Shown: positions 15,780 through 24,750, numbered from the stretch's first letter. The stretch: 64,000 nucleotides of DNA from Brachybacterium squillarum M-6-3 (GCF_000225825.1 NZ_AGBX01000001.1:1302001-1366000), one strand, 5' to 3'. Notes: generated from the sequence alone by a model not told the origin. A program made the numbers and translations.

Positions 15780-16684
15780 GAGGCCGACGTCGTCTCGGTC
15801 GCGCTTCTGACGACCTCCAGGGTCGCGAGGCTGCTGCGACGGAGGTTCGTGCTCAGCCGGGTGCTGAGGTCGTGCAGGGCGGACGCCTCCACGCGCTCGA
15901 GGAGCGCGAGGTGCCGAACCATGACGAGCGTGCCTCCGTCCACGGCCGTCATCGTCCATGTGCCCGCGTGACCGTAGACCCCGTCCGGCGTCCGAGTCTG
16001 CTTGAACGCGATCCATTCATCGGTGCGTGCCACACGTACGGACTCGATGCCGTGTGCTGACGCCGAGCCGCCGGCGAGCGTCATCGAGAATCGGTGCTGG
16101 TCCTCGTCCTGGGAGTGCACCGTCACCGCATCGACATGGCGCAGAAGGCGTGGCCACGCGCTGACATCCCAGAGGAGTGCGAACACCTGGCTCGGAGCGG
16201 CACCGATGTGGATCTCGTCATGGGTCTGGATGAAGTGATCGGAGAGGGAGTCACCATAGGTCTCCGCGAGGGTCTTGATCCCCGCCAGTTCGGTGGTGCT
16301 GTTGAAATCCGTCGCCTCAGCAGCGGCCCGTAGGGCGTCCTGGTCGGCGGCCCCGAGAGCGTGGGTGAGGCCGAGCTCCGTGGTCCGTTCGTCGATCTGG
16401 CGAACGGTCCACGCGCCGGACATGGAGGTCAGTGGGGGCACCGGCTCGACCTGTCGAAATGCGACCCGTGTGCGGGCTGCATCGACCTCTCGCACGGAGC
16501 GCCAGGACACCACGTGATCGCTGTCCCCGTTTCGTGCCCAGAGCTTCAGCGACTCCTGACCGGGTTCTTCGAGGACCTGCTCGCACGCAATGGTGGGAGG
16601 GAAGTAGACCGGCCAGCGGGTGGCCTCGCAGATGATTTCCTGGACGGTCGCGGTGGGAGCGTTGATGGTAATGCTGTGTTCCAT
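15776..16684 (-). CDS. Type II polyketide didomain aromatase/cyclase (SRPBCC fold)
   Basis: A 302-residue protein with two START/SRPBCC domains. The first begins MEHSITINAPTATVQEIICE (residues 1 to about 145) and the second begins HDEIHIGAAPSQVFALLWDV (about 150-302). Both show the hallmark order of a first strand, the P-loop-like APxxxV and a tryptophan pair (TRWPVYFPP; SAWPRLLRHVD). The long C-terminal helix ends each domain. Didomain members aromatise and close the first ring of C9-reduced polyketides, which agrees with the ActIII-like ketoreductase gene 17 bases upstream. Its 3' end overlaps the next gene. Confidence 0.9.
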   Translation of the reverse strand: MEHSITINAPTATVQEIICEATRWPVYFPPTIACEQVLEEPGQESLKLWARNGDSDHVVSWRSVREVDAARTRVAFRQVEPVPPLTSMSGAWTVRQIDERTTELGLTHALGAADQDALRAAAEATDFNSTTELAGIKTLAETYGDSLSDHFIQTHDEIHIGAAPSQVFALLWDVSAWPRLLRHVDAVTVHSQDEDQHRFSMTLAGGSASAHGIESVRVARTDEWIAFKQTRTPDGVYGHAGTWTMTAVDGGTLVMVRHLALLERVEASALHDLSTRLSTNLRRSSLATLEVVRSATETTSAS

Positions 16685-16701
16685 GAGGGTCCTTGCCCGT
16701 T

Positions 16702-17475
16702 CTAGAAGCGACCGAGTCCGCCGCATACGTTCATGGCTTGCCCTGTGATGGCCGCAGCTTCCGGGCGCACGAGATATTCGACAAAAGAAGCCACCTCGGC
16801 GGCCGTCGTGTAGCGGCCGATAGGGATCTTGCTCTCGAAGTCGCTGCGGACGTCCTCGAAGTCGCGATCGGCAATCTCGGCGTGACGTCTCACGACGGTG
16901 TCGGCCATCGGGGTCTGAACGTATCCAGGACAAATGGCGTTGACGGTCACGCCGCGCTTCGCGTATTCCAGTGCGAGGGATCTGGTGATCCCTATGACGG
17001 CATGCTTGGAGGCGTTGTACGGGGCCGCCAGGGGTATTCCCTGCTTGCCGGCCGTCGAGGAGATGTTGACGATCCGCCCGTGGTCCGAGTCGAGGATCCC
17101 TCCGTCGCGGAGGATCGCGCGGCTCATGAAGAACACGGAGTCGCAGTTCGTCGCCATGATCCGATGCCAGACCTCCGTGGGGAGGGAGTCGAAGGGTCCG
17201 CCCCCCGAGGTTCCGGCATTGTTGATGAGGTGGTCGATCCCGCCGTTGCGCGACACGATGTTCCGCACGTATCGGTCGACCGTTCCCTCATCCGTCACGT
17301 CGCACACCGTGCCCGTGACATCGAATCCCGCGGCACGCCATTGCTCTTGATGCCGGTCTACGTCATTGCGCTTTCGGGCACAGAACTCTACTCGTGATCC
17401 CGTGCGAGCCAGGGCCTCGACGATCGCCTCCCCGATGCCGGAGGTCCCCCCGGTGACAACAGCTACGGCGTTCAT
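16702..17475 (-). CDS. ActIII-like polyketide ketoreductase (SDR)
   Basis: A 257-residue short-chain dehydrogenase. NADP motif TGGTSGIG at residues 8-15, NNAGTSGGGPF at about 85-95 (the Gly-rich loop typical of ActIII-type enzymes), catalytic Ser139/140, Tyr153 and Lys157 in APYNASKHAVIG, and the PG motif in NAICPGYVQTPMADTVVRRH. The C-terminus GQAMNVCGGLGRF is also typical of ActIII-type enzymes. The reaction should be reduction of one keto group (usually C9) of the nascent poly-beta-ketone bound to the ACP. It lies 18 bases after the ACP gene. Confidence 0.92.
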   Translation of the reverse strand: MNAVAVVTGGTSGIGEAIVEALARTGSRVEFCARKRNDVDRHQEQWRAAGFDVTGTVCDVTDEGTVDRYVRNIVSRNGGIDHLINNAGTSGGGPFDSLPTEVWHRIMATNCDSVFFMSRAILRDGGILDSDHGRIVNISSTAGKQGIPLAAPYNASKHAVIGITRSLALEYAKRGVTVNAICPGYVQTPMADTVVRRHAEIADRDFEDVRSDFESKIPIGRYTTAAEVASFVEYLVRPEAAAITGQAMNVCGGLGRF

Positions 17476-17493
17476 GCGTCCCCCTATGCCCGA

Positions 17494-17745
17494 TCAGCTG
17501 CTCAGTTGAGCGTTGGCGATGTCGATGAGTTCGCGAGGGGTGACCAGCGCGTAGTCCTTGCCTTCTGGGAACTTGAAACCGTGCCCCTGTTCGAGCCGGG
17601 CGCTCACTGCGATGATGTGGAGCGAGTCGAAGTCGAGCCGCTCGAAGGGTGTGTCCAGGATCGACTCGTCTATCCTGATGTCGTCGTCCTCGCCCACGAC
17701 GGTGTCAATTGTCGTCAGCAGTTCCTGCAAGGTGATGCGAGCCAT
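17494..17745 (-). CDS. Type II polyketide acyl carrier protein
   Basis: An 83-residue ACP. The phosphopantetheine site is Ser41 in ERLDFDSLHIIAVSARLE, with Asp just before it. The flanking helices start TLQELLTTIDTVVG and end TPRELIDIANAQLS. It is in the standard place after KS-beta. The helix II sequence (SARLEQGHGFKFPEGK) is more divergent than in the classic ACPs. Confidence 0.9.
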   Translation of the reverse strand: MARITLQELLTTIDTVVGEDDDIRIDESILDTPFERLDFDSLHIIAVSARLEQGHGFKFPEGKDYALVTPRELIDIANAQLSS

Positions 17746-17781
17746 GGTGTGGCCTCTTTCCGTGATCGAGATTGTTGGGTT

Positions 17782-18978
17782 TCAGTCGTTCAGCCGCAGA
17801 AGAGCTGCGGAGCGGTAGCCGCCGGTGCCGGTGGACACCACAAGGGCCGTGGGCTTCTGGGCGTTTTGTCCCCGGCCGATGACCATGTTCAGCGGTTCGT
17901 CGGAGTCACTCGGTCCGTATCGAGCCGCGAACGGAGGAATCCATTCCTCGCGGAGAGTCAGCGCCGCCAGAGCCACGTCCACCGCAGAGGCGCCGGCGAA
18001 CAGTCGTCCGAAGCCGGTCTTCGGTGCCGTCATCGGTGGTTGGGCATCCCCGAAGATCCGCAGGAAGTCGGCTCGCTCCCGAGCATCCGACTCCGGCACA
18101 CCGAGTGCATCGCCGTAGACGACCCCGATGTCCGAGGACACTGTCTTGGTCTCTGTCAGAAGTCGCTCGACGAGTGCGGGGAGGACGGAGCCCCGCTCCC
18201 TCCCCTGGAAGCCTCGTACGCACCCCAGCAGCTCGACCTCGCGATGGGTCGTCGGCGTGGAACGCTCGGACTGGACCATGAGCAGGGCGCCGCCCGCACC
18301 GGGGACGTATCCGGTGGATTCCTCGCGGTACGGCGCGAACTGTGCGGGATCGTCGCTCGGTGCGGGCGTTCCGTTCGTGGAGTACATCGATGCGATGCCG
18401 AACGGGCTCAGGGTGCCGTCCAACGCACCTGTGATCATGTAGTCGGCGCCCGAACGGATCTCGTGCTGCGCGAGGCCGATGGCGTCGATTCCACTGCATG
18501 CTTCGGTGGCCACGGTTCCACTGGGGCCTTTGAGCTTGTGGCGGATCGCGATCTGCCCGGTGTTCACTGAGTAGAACCATGCGAAAGACTGGTACGGGCT
18601 GACCGCACCAGGGCCACTGGTATGGAGGTTGGTCAACTCCCGCTGGGCGAAGGTCAGTCCTCCGTAATTGTTGCCGAGCTGGACACCGATGTCGTCCCTT
18701 CGCGAGAGGAGCTCGCCGTCGTCCTCCTCGAGGAGGCGGTCCGACATGACAAGAGCCGCCTGGGTGATCGGGTCCGTCTGCACCTTGATTCGGGAGGTCA
18801 GGCTTGAGGCCATCCGATCGGTGTCGAGAGCTCCGAACAGTGCTCGCTGCCCCGCGCCGTCGTCGACCTCGGAGAATGCAGTGCGTCCCTGGATCACGGC
18901 ATCCCACACCTCGTCGGTCGTCACGCCCTGAGAGTTGGCGATGGCGATTCGAGTGATGAACGTGCGCTCTCGGCTCAT
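17782..18978 (-). CDS. Ketosynthase beta / chain-length factor
   Basis: A 398-residue KS-beta. It overlaps the KS-alpha gene by 4 bases, the coupling usual for this pair. At the position of the KS-alpha active Cys it reads TVATEACSGIDAIG: alignment on GxDAxG puts Ala160 there, with Cys161 next to it, where most chain-length factors have Gln. The two catalytic His of KS-alpha are also absent (VYGDALGVPESDARE; KTGFGRLFAGAS). It is therefore non-condensing and should form the heterodimer that sets chain length. Residues lining the gate are too divergent for me to predict chain length. Confidence 0.9.
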   Translation of the reverse strand: MSRERTFITRIAIANSQGVTTDEVWDAVIQGRTAFSEVDDGAGQRALFGALDTDRMASSLTSRIKVQTDPITQAALVMSDRLLEEDDGELLSRRDDIGVQLGNNYGGLTFAQRELTNLHTSGPGAVSPYQSFAWFYSVNTGQIAIRHKLKGPSGTVATEACSGIDAIGLAQHEIRSGADYMITGALDGTLSPFGIASMYSTNGTPAPSDDPAQFAPYREESTGYVPGAGGALLMVQSERSTPTTHREVELLGCVRGFQGRERGSVLPALVERLLTETKTVSSDIGVVYGDALGVPESDARERADFLRIFGDAQPPMTAPKTGFGRLFAGASAVDVALAALTLREEWIPPFAARYGPSDSDEPLNMVIGRGQNAQKPTALVVSTGTGGYRSAALLRLND

Positions 18979-20300
18979 GCTGCTGCCCCTCTGCGGCTCG
19001 AGTCCTCGATCACGATCGCTGACTGGAAGCCACCGAAGCCACTCGCCGTCGAGAGCGCTCCGTCGACGTCTCGCTGGAGAGGGGCGTTCGGAACGTAGTT
19101 CAGGTCGCAGCGCTCGTCAGGGTAGGTGTAGTTGATCGTCGGTGGCACCAGGTTCTCGGAGATCGCCAGCGCGCAGGCTGCGATCTCGATCGCGCCCACC
19201 GCACCTAGCGAGTGACCGATGGAGGACTTGATCGAACTGATCGGGACGTGGTGCGCGTGGTCGCCGAGGGCCTTCTTGAGCGCCTGGGTCTCATGGATGT
19301 CGTTCTGGGGCGTGCTCGACCCGTGCGCGTTGACGTAGTCGATACCCTCAGGACTGATGCCAGCTCGTTCGAGTGCCTTGGTGATGGCGGTGGCCAGTTC
19401 CGTCCCTTCACTGCTCAGACCCGTCATGTGGTACCCGTTGGCTGTTCGCGCAAAACCGGTCACCTCGGCGTACACCCTGGCCCCACGAGCGCGAGAATGC
19501 TCGAGATCCTCGAGGATCAGGGTTGCCGCTCCCTCGGCCAATACGAATCCGTTCCGCTTCACATCGAAGGGGCGCGAGGCCGCATGCGGGGACTCGTTCG
19601 ACGGGCTCGTCGCCTTGATGGCGTCGAAACATGCGACGGTGATCGGCGAGAGGGGCGCATCGGTGCCACCGGCGATGACGACCTGGGCCTCCCCGCGCTG
19701 GATCATCTCGGCGCCTTGCCCGACAGCATCCAGTCCCGAGGTGCATCCCGCCGAGACGACGGACACGGGCCCGGTCGCGTCGTAGCGCTGGGCAAGGTGC
19801 ACCCCGAGAGTGCTCGGAAGGAGTCCTTCGAAGAGGGACTCGTCCTTGGGTCCGAAGGGACATAGCCACTGGTCACCCTCGTCCGTGAAGTGGTCGAAGA
19901 GCTCCACCATCCGCAGGGAACCGCCCACTGCTGAGCCATAGGAGATGCCGAGGCGATCAGATTCTCCGACCGGCATCCCGTTGTTGCCGGCGGCGTCTTG
20001 CAGAGCTTCATCCGTCGCCGCCATGGCAATTCGAATACTCCTGTCCACGGGGTCGACCTCTCCAGGGACGGTGTCCGTCGGAAACCCCGTCGATTCCTCA
20101 TCTACGTCGCATTCGCCGGCGATCTGAGAACGGAAAGGAGATGGATCGAACCTGCTGAGCCGACGGATTCCCGAGCGCCCGGAAGTGATGAGCGACCAGA
20201 ACGCTTCCCGGCCCGGGCTGCCCGGCGCGACGACCCCGATACCGGTGATGGCGACCCTCCGGTTCGTCAGGCGTTCACGGGAGCCTGTTCTTGCAGACAT
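18975..20300 (-). CDS. Ketosynthase alpha (type II polyketide)
   Basis: A 441-residue KS-alpha closely resembling the aromatic-polyketide type. Catalytic residues: Cys186 in SAGCTSGLDAVG, His326 in DYVNAHGSSTPQND, Lys358 and His363 in SSIKSSIGHSLGAVGA. Other landmarks are ACFDAIKATSPSNESPHAAS and CDLNYVPN near the end. AAAGGA precedes the start at 20300. It condenses malonyl-ACP units. No acyltransferase gene is present; malonyl loading would use the fatty-acid MCAT, as in other type II systems. The gene follows tetR by 34 bases. Confidence 0.95.
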   Translation of the reverse strand: MSARTGSRERLTNRRVAITGIGVVAPGSPGREAFWSLITSGRSGIRRLSRFDPSPFRSQIAGECDVDEESTGFPTDTVPGEVDPVDRSIRIAMAATDEALQDAAGNNGMPVGESDRLGISYGSAVGGSLRMVELFDHFTDEGDQWLCPFGPKDESLFEGLLPSTLGVHLAQRYDATGPVSVVSAGCTSGLDAVGQGAEMIQRGEAQVVIAGGTDAPLSPITVACFDAIKATSPSNESPHAASRPFDVKRNGFVLAEGAATLILEDLEHSRARGARVYAEVTGFARTANGYHMTGLSSEGTELATAITKALERAGISPEGIDYVNAHGSSTPQNDIHETQALKKALGDHAHHVPISSIKSSIGHSLGAVGAIEIAACALAISENLVPPTINYTYPDERCDLNYVPNAPLQRDVDGALSTASGFGGFQSAIVIEDSSRRGAAA

Positions 20301-20334
20301 AGTGATTCCTTTCCAGGGAGCGGAGCGGTCGATC

Positions 20335-21027
20335 TCAGTTCTCGGCCGGTGCTGAGGGTGTCGTGGAGTTCGCAGCGAGCCCGCTGATGAACGTCCGTAC
20401 TGCCCATCGAGCTCGATCGCTGGGTGTCGACTGCATTGCCGCGTGTGAGAGTCGTGAGAGGTGGGGGAAGGCATCCGGGTCAAGTTCGGCGAGCACGTTC
20501 TCGGCCTCGTCGAGGTGTTCTTTCCCCCCGGTCATCTCGAAAGTAGATATTTCATTGGCTTCGGTGATCACCACCGAGTTGAGGACGTCGACTGCCAATA
20601 GTGCGGTGTTCACATCGTGCCCCGAAGTGATGAGAATGCGCAAGTAGGCTTCCGAGATACGCAGCAGAGCATGTGCGCTTGGAACGCGGCCCACCATTCC
20701 CGTGCCGAGTCCGGGGTGCCTCGCCAGAGAATGTATGCTCTCCATGGCGATAGGTTCGAGTTGAACTGTCCAGGGCATGTCGTCCTCGGAGTCGGGAATC
20801 TCCACATCGGTCAACGCCGCGTCGACGAGTGCGTCCACCAGATGCTGTTTATTCTTGAAGTAGACGTAGAGCGCAGAAGGACCGGTGTCGAGTACTTGCG
20901 CCAGCGACCTCATTGTCAGTGCGTCGAAGCCGCGATCTGTGATGAACTCCAGGGCCGTGTCGACGATCAGTCGCCGCGTGAGGGGGACCTTGCTGGCACC
21001 GCCTCGGCGGCTGCGTGGCTCCTGCAT
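20335..21027 (-). CDS. TetR-family regulator heading the polyketide operon
   Basis: A 230-residue TetR-type repressor. The start at 21027 has GCAGGAGC upstream. The helix-turn-helix is LTRRLIVDTALEFITDRGFD with MRSLAQVLDTGPSALYVYFK and NKQHLVDALVDAAL; the C-terminal ligand domain is helical and variable. It is the first gene of the operon, so the regulator and biosynthesis genes share one promoter. A 25-base palindrome lies 27 bases upstream, overlapping the likely transcription start, which is the pattern of autorepression relieved by a small ligand, perhaps the pathway product. Confidence 0.9.
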   Translation of the reverse strand: MQEPRSRRGGASKVPLTRRLIVDTALEFITDRGFDALTMRSLAQVLDTGPSALYVYFKNKQHLVDALVDAALTDVEIPDSEDDMPWTVQLEPIAMESIHSLARHPGLGTGMVGRVPSAHALLRISEAYLRILITSGHDVNTALLAVDVLNSVVITEANEISTFEMTGGKEHLDEAENVLAELDPDAFPHLSRLSHAAMQSTPSDRARWAVRTFISGLAANSTTPSAPAEN

Positions 21028-21053
21028 GACTTGCTCCTGCGGGCGACGTACGG

Positions 21054-21078
21054 AACGGTGTTCGTGACGAACACTGTT
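21054..21078. promoter_or_regulatory. TetR operator palindrome
   Basis: Two 12-base arms, AACGGTGTTCGT and ACGAACACTGTT, face each other around one central base and match at 11 of 12 pairs. The site lies just downstream of the -10 box, so a bound repressor would cover the transcription start. Confidence 0.8.
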
Positions 21079-21079
21079 C

Positions 21080-21085
21080 AGGCTA
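21080..21085 (-). promoter_or_regulatory. -10 box of the tetR/polyketide operon
   Basis: TAGCCT on the minus strand, next to the operator. It matches the TAnnnT boxes seen before many genes in this window. No strong -35 is seen. Confidence 0.55.
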
Positions 21086-22090
21086 GCGGCTCGGGTCTCA
21101 GTTGACCAGACCCCGTCTCCCACCCATGTTCCGTGCGCCGTCGTGAGCGCATCGACGTGCGGAGCCTGAGCCGAGGAGCGAGATCGTTCGTGCTCGCCAT
21201 GGCTCGACTGTGGGACGAGAAGAGCCGGGGATGGCTCTCGTGTGGCATCTTCGGAGGGGTTGTCTTCTGTCAGGCGCAGCCGAGGGCACTCCTGCAGCTG
21301 TGCCCAACGCGAGAGCCCCCGACCTCCGACAGTGGAGCGTTGCGTCGTCCAGCAGGGGGAGAAATTCCGATCGACGTGTCCCGCTTGACCGGCCGGGACT
21401 GGGGCCCGAAGACGAGCGGCTAGCGTTGCTCGTCGAACAGGCGGGGGACGCCCAGTCACCTCCCTAGACCGGCGCGGGCCGGAGGGATATCGGAGCACGG
21501 GCCGCGGTACCTTCCAACCCCGAGTGGGGGGTGAAGCCGTGATCGATGGCCGCGGTAAGGAGCCTTGTGAGGATCTTGATCACGTCCGGGGTCGGTAGGA
21601 GAACTCGTCAGATACCTCTCTGCATCGGAGGTTCGGGTGTGGCCTGCGGCGAGAAAATCCTGCCGACCACGCCACCCAGGGAGCTCGAAGGCACGGCTTT
21701 GCGGCCGTTACCGTGTCGGAGGGAGGGCGTTCCGCCGGATGCTGCATACAGGCCAGAAGCGCAGATGTGCAGCCAAATTAGCCGGAGACGACACTGGTCT
21801 CATCGGCCAGGCGTCCCTGGCGTCGCGATCTCTTCCCGTCTGCCGGTCTGCGAAGTATGTCGCGGCGGGCCAGGTCGGCGGGGAAGATCAGGAGGCCGAT
21901 CCGCTGTAGGGGTCACGGTGGCCGGACCCGGGGAGCGGTGCGTCGAAGTTCATGCCCAATGACATCCTCGCGATGGGCGGAGCGGAGATCGCCCTTCTGT
22001 GGGCTCCGGGAGGGTGTCGGTTCTGGCGGATGAGGGTTGGATGTGCGAGAGGGGTCCGCCTCAGGGGTCGCTATCACCCGTGCTCTGCTC
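21086..22090. other. Gene-free stretch right of the polyketide operon
   Basis: About 1 kb with no frame that shows a ribosome binding site plus family similarity. Both strands have short open frames, but their proteins are rich in Arg/Pro/Gly with no domain. On the minus strand near 21541-21610 one frame reads TPDVIKILTRLLTAAIDHGF, which looks protein-like but is cut by a stop. The stretch may be a decayed gene at the right edge of the island. Confidence 0.5.
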
Positions 22091-23449
22091 CTACGCCTCC
22101 ACCTCAACATCCGACATCACCCGGGAACAGCACGGCAGGAACATCCCCGCCGCCACTTCCCGCGCCCGGATGCCCCCCTGATGCTGCATGTCCACCTCGC
22201 CCGACAGCTTCAACGACTTGCACGACCCGCACATGCCCTCCTGGCAGTTCGCGCCGATGCGCACGCCTACCGACCGCGCCGCAGCCAGCACCGTCGTGTC
22301 CCCATCGGCCCGCACCGCCTTGCCGGAGCGCCGAAAGGCGATCGTGAACTGCCCGACCCCGGTCACAGGGATCTCGGTCGGATGCTTCGGTCCGTCCCCC
22401 GCCTCGAACGCACCGGTCGCGTCTGAGCCATCGGCATACTCCGACTCCGGGCCGGAGCCCATCTCCGGCGATCCGTACACCCCGAGCTCGGGAGCCAGCG
22501 GCTCCTCCTCCCAGGTCGCGGCGACCTCCTCGGCCAACTCCTCGGCGTAGGCGACCTCTTCGCGGTACTCGGCGCGCACGGAGCGGTCGCCGGTGAAGTA
22601 CTCCATGTGCACGGAGGTGTCGTCCACGCCGGCGGCACGCAGCAGCTCGGCGGCCACGTCGAGATAGCCGGACGGGCCGCAGGCGAAGACCTGGCGGCCG
22701 TTGGCGTCGGGGGCGACGGCCTCGATCATGGCGCCGGTGAGGCGTCCGACCATGCCTTCCCACAGGCCCTCCACGCTGCGATCCCCCAGCGAGTAGTGGA
22801 CCTTCAGTCGCGAGTCGACGCTGGCCAGGTACTCCAGCTCCTTGGAGAAGCCGAAGGCGCCGGGGCGGGGCCCGTGGTAGAGCAGCACCACGTCGGCGCG
22901 GCCGGGCAGGGCATGGAGGGTGCGCACCATGGACATCAGCGGGGTGATGCCGGAGCCGGCGCCCAGCAGCAGGTAGCGGGCGCGGCGGTCCTCGTCGGGC
23001 AGGTGGAAGGCGCCCACCGGGCCCAGCATCTCCAGGGTGGTGCCGGGGCGGATGTGCTCGTGCGCCCAGGGGGAGACCACGCCGTTCTCGTCGCGTTTGA
23101 TGGTGACGGCGAAAGTCCACGGCTCCGTCGGCGCACTGGAGATCGAATAGGAGCGGTCCACCGGCGGCTCGTCGGGCCCGTGCACGGGGAAGGCGATGTT
23201 CAGGTACTGGCCGGCGCGGAACGCCAGGGGAGCACCGTCGAAGCGGCGGAACACGAAGGTCTTCATGTCCCCGGCCTCGTCGTTGACCATCACGCACTCG
23301 GCCCAGAACTCCTGCGGGTACCAGGGCCCCAGCGCCTTCGCCGCCCCCGCCGGGCCGGCCGCCGCGGACAGCACCCGGTTCCAGGGCATCTCGATCCCGC
23401 GGATGCGGTGCGCCACCGGCTCCGCGGTGAAGGCGATGCCGGAGGTCAT
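22091..23449 (-). CDS. gbcB: Glycine betaine demethylase reductase subunit (FNR + 2Fe-2S)
   Basis: A 452-residue electron-transfer subunit. A ferredoxin-reductase-type FAD domain (AGQYLNIAFPVHGPDEPPVD, RSYSISSAP) is followed by an NAD domain (LLLGAGSGITPLMSMVRTLH, VFACGPSGYLDVAAELLRAA). After an acidic linker of about 65 residues comes a plant-type 2Fe-2S domain with ligands in CQEGMCGSC and the final CC pair. The start overlaps the stop of gbcA (ATGA). It passes electrons from NADH to the Rieske oxygenase next to it. The two-gene order and the fusion of FNR with C-terminal ferredoxin match the betaine demethylase (GbcAB) family, though other Rieske systems have similar reductases. Confidence 0.85.
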   Translation of the reverse strand: MTSGIAFTAEPVAHRIRGIEMPWNRVLSAAAGPAGAAKALGPWYPQEFWAECVMVNDEAGDMKTFVFRRFDGAPLAFRAGQYLNIAFPVHGPDEPPVDRSYSISSAPTEPWTFAVTIKRDENGVVSPWAHEHIRPGTTLEMLGPVGAFHLPDEDRRARYLLLGAGSGITPLMSMVRTLHALPGRADVVLLYHGPRPGAFGFSKELEYLASVDSRLKVHYSLGDRSVEGLWEGMVGRLTGAMIEAVAPDANGRQVFACGPSGYLDVAAELLRAAGVDDTSVHMEYFTGDRSVRAEYREEVAYAEELAEEVAATWEEEPLAPELGVYGSPEMGSGPESEYADGSDATGAFEAGDGPKHPTEIPVTGVGQFTIAFRRSGKAVRADGDTTVLAAARSVGVRIGANCQEGMCGSCKSLKLSGEVDMQHQGGIRAREVAAGMFLPCCSRVMSDVEVEA

Positions 23450-24750
23450 GCCTGGTGGTCCCGCATCCGCGCGACGTACCAGGAGATGAAGGCCTCCACC
23501 TGGTACTCGCTCTTCATGTAGGGGCCGGGCTCGTAGGCGGGACTGTCCACGCCCTTCTGACACAGCTCCACGAAGGTGCGGTCCTGCACGTTGGTCTGCT
23601 TCCAGGTGTGGGTGAGGGTCTCCAGGTCGTAGTCCACGCCCTCCACCGCGTCGTCGGCCACGAGCCAGGTGGTGCGCACCAGGGTCCGGCCCGCGTCGAC
23701 CGGGAACGCCGCGAAGGTGATGACGTGGTCGGAGAGCAGGTGGAACCAGGAGTTCGGCTGCAGATGCAGGGAGCAGCGGCCGAGGCGGAAGTCCGGCAGG
23801 TCGCCGAGCAGCTTCTTGGACAGCCGGTGCCCGTTGGCCGAGAACGATTCGCCGTCGCCGTCCAGCGGCTCCCGGGAGATCCGGTAGCCGGCCACGCGGG
23901 TGTCCAGCTCCTCGCGCACCGCGTAGGGCAGGTTGTAGCGGTCGCAGCGCTCCCGCAGGGACCGCTCCGCGTCGAGGTTCCGGTCCCACACCGCCTCGAG
24001 GTGCTTGGGGACGATCTCGTCGGTCAAGCCCCAGGTGGGGAACAGGGAGCAGGCCAGCTCGGGGTGCCCGTCGCAGTGGTAGCACTCCCGGTTGTTCTCC
24101 ATCACCAGCTTCCAGTTGCCCTCCTCGATGAGGTCCTGCTGGAAGGCGACCTTGGTCTTGCCGAGCTCGTGGGGCGCCAGGTACGGCTCGATGATCCCGG
24201 CGACCTCCGCGAAGTCCTCGGGCGGCTCAGGCGCCATGCACACGAAGATCAGCCCGGCCACCTCGGTGGCGTGCACCGTGCGCAGGCCCAGCCCCGCCGT
24301 GTCGAAGTCCGTCTCGCCGGGGGCGGAGGCGTGCAGCAGCTCCCCGGTGGGGGCGTAGGTCCACGAGTGGTACGGGCAGACGATGTTGCCGGTCGAGCCC
24401 GCCTTCTCCGGCAGCACCCGCGCCCCGCGATGCCGGCACACGTTGTGCAGGGCGCTCACCGAGCCGTCGTCCGCGCGCAGCACGATCAGCGCGTAGGGAC
24501 CGAACTCGACGGTCACGTAGTCGCCGGGTTCCGGCAGCTCCGCGGCGCTCGCGGCGAACACCCAGTGGGAGCCGAAGATGCCCTCCATGTCCGCCGTGAA
24601 GATCGACGGGTCCGTGTAGAACGGCGCCTCCAGCGACAGGCCCGGCCGACGATCCTCCAGCAGCGACCCGATGCGCTCCCGCTCGGCGAGGGGGAGGGCG
24701 GCGTCCAGCCGCTTCCGGGTCCAGGTGGGCGCTGGCGAGGTGGCGGTCAT
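23446..24750 (-). CDS. gbcA: Glycine betaine demethylase oxygenase subunit (Rieske)
   Basis: A 434-residue Rieske non-heme iron oxygenase. The Rieske ligands are Cys105-x-His107 and Cys125-x2-His128 (CRHRG, CPYHSW). The mononuclear iron site is in ENNRECYHCDGHPE (His225 and His229), with an Asp expected near residue 380. GGAGGGA precedes the start. The family removes one methyl from glycine betaine using O2, giving dimethylglycine and formaldehyde. Neighbouring genes for dimethylglycine and sarcosine breakdown support this substrate over aromatic acids. Transcription probably starts at the TAGCCT box about 105 bases upstream. Confidence 0.88.
   Translation of the reverse strand: MTATSPAPTWTRKRLDAALPLAERERIGSLLEDRRPGLSLEAPFYTDPSIFTADMEGIFGSHWVFAASAAELPEPGDYVTVEFGPYALIVLRADDGSVSALHNVCRHRGARVLPEKAGSTGNIVCPYHSWTYAPTGELLHASAPGETDFDTAGLGLRTVHATEVAGLIFVCMAPEPPEDFAEVAGIIEPYLAPHELGKTKVAFQQDLIEEGNWKLVMENNRECYHCDGHPELACSLFPTWGLTDEIVPKHLEAVWDRNLDAERSLRERCDRYNLPYAVREELDTRVAGYRISREPLDGDGESFSANGHRLSKKLLGDLPDFRLGRCSLHLQPNSWFHLLSDHVITFAAFPVDAGRTLVRTTWLVADDAVEGVDYDLETLTHTWKQTNVQDRTFVELCQKGVDSPAYEPGPYMKSEYQVEAFISWYVARMRDHQA

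Noticed and set aside
21133-21962. Several short plus-strand frames in the gene-free stretch right of the polyketide operon.
   Set aside because: No Shine-Dalgarno or similarity to families I know; composition is that of random high-GC frames.
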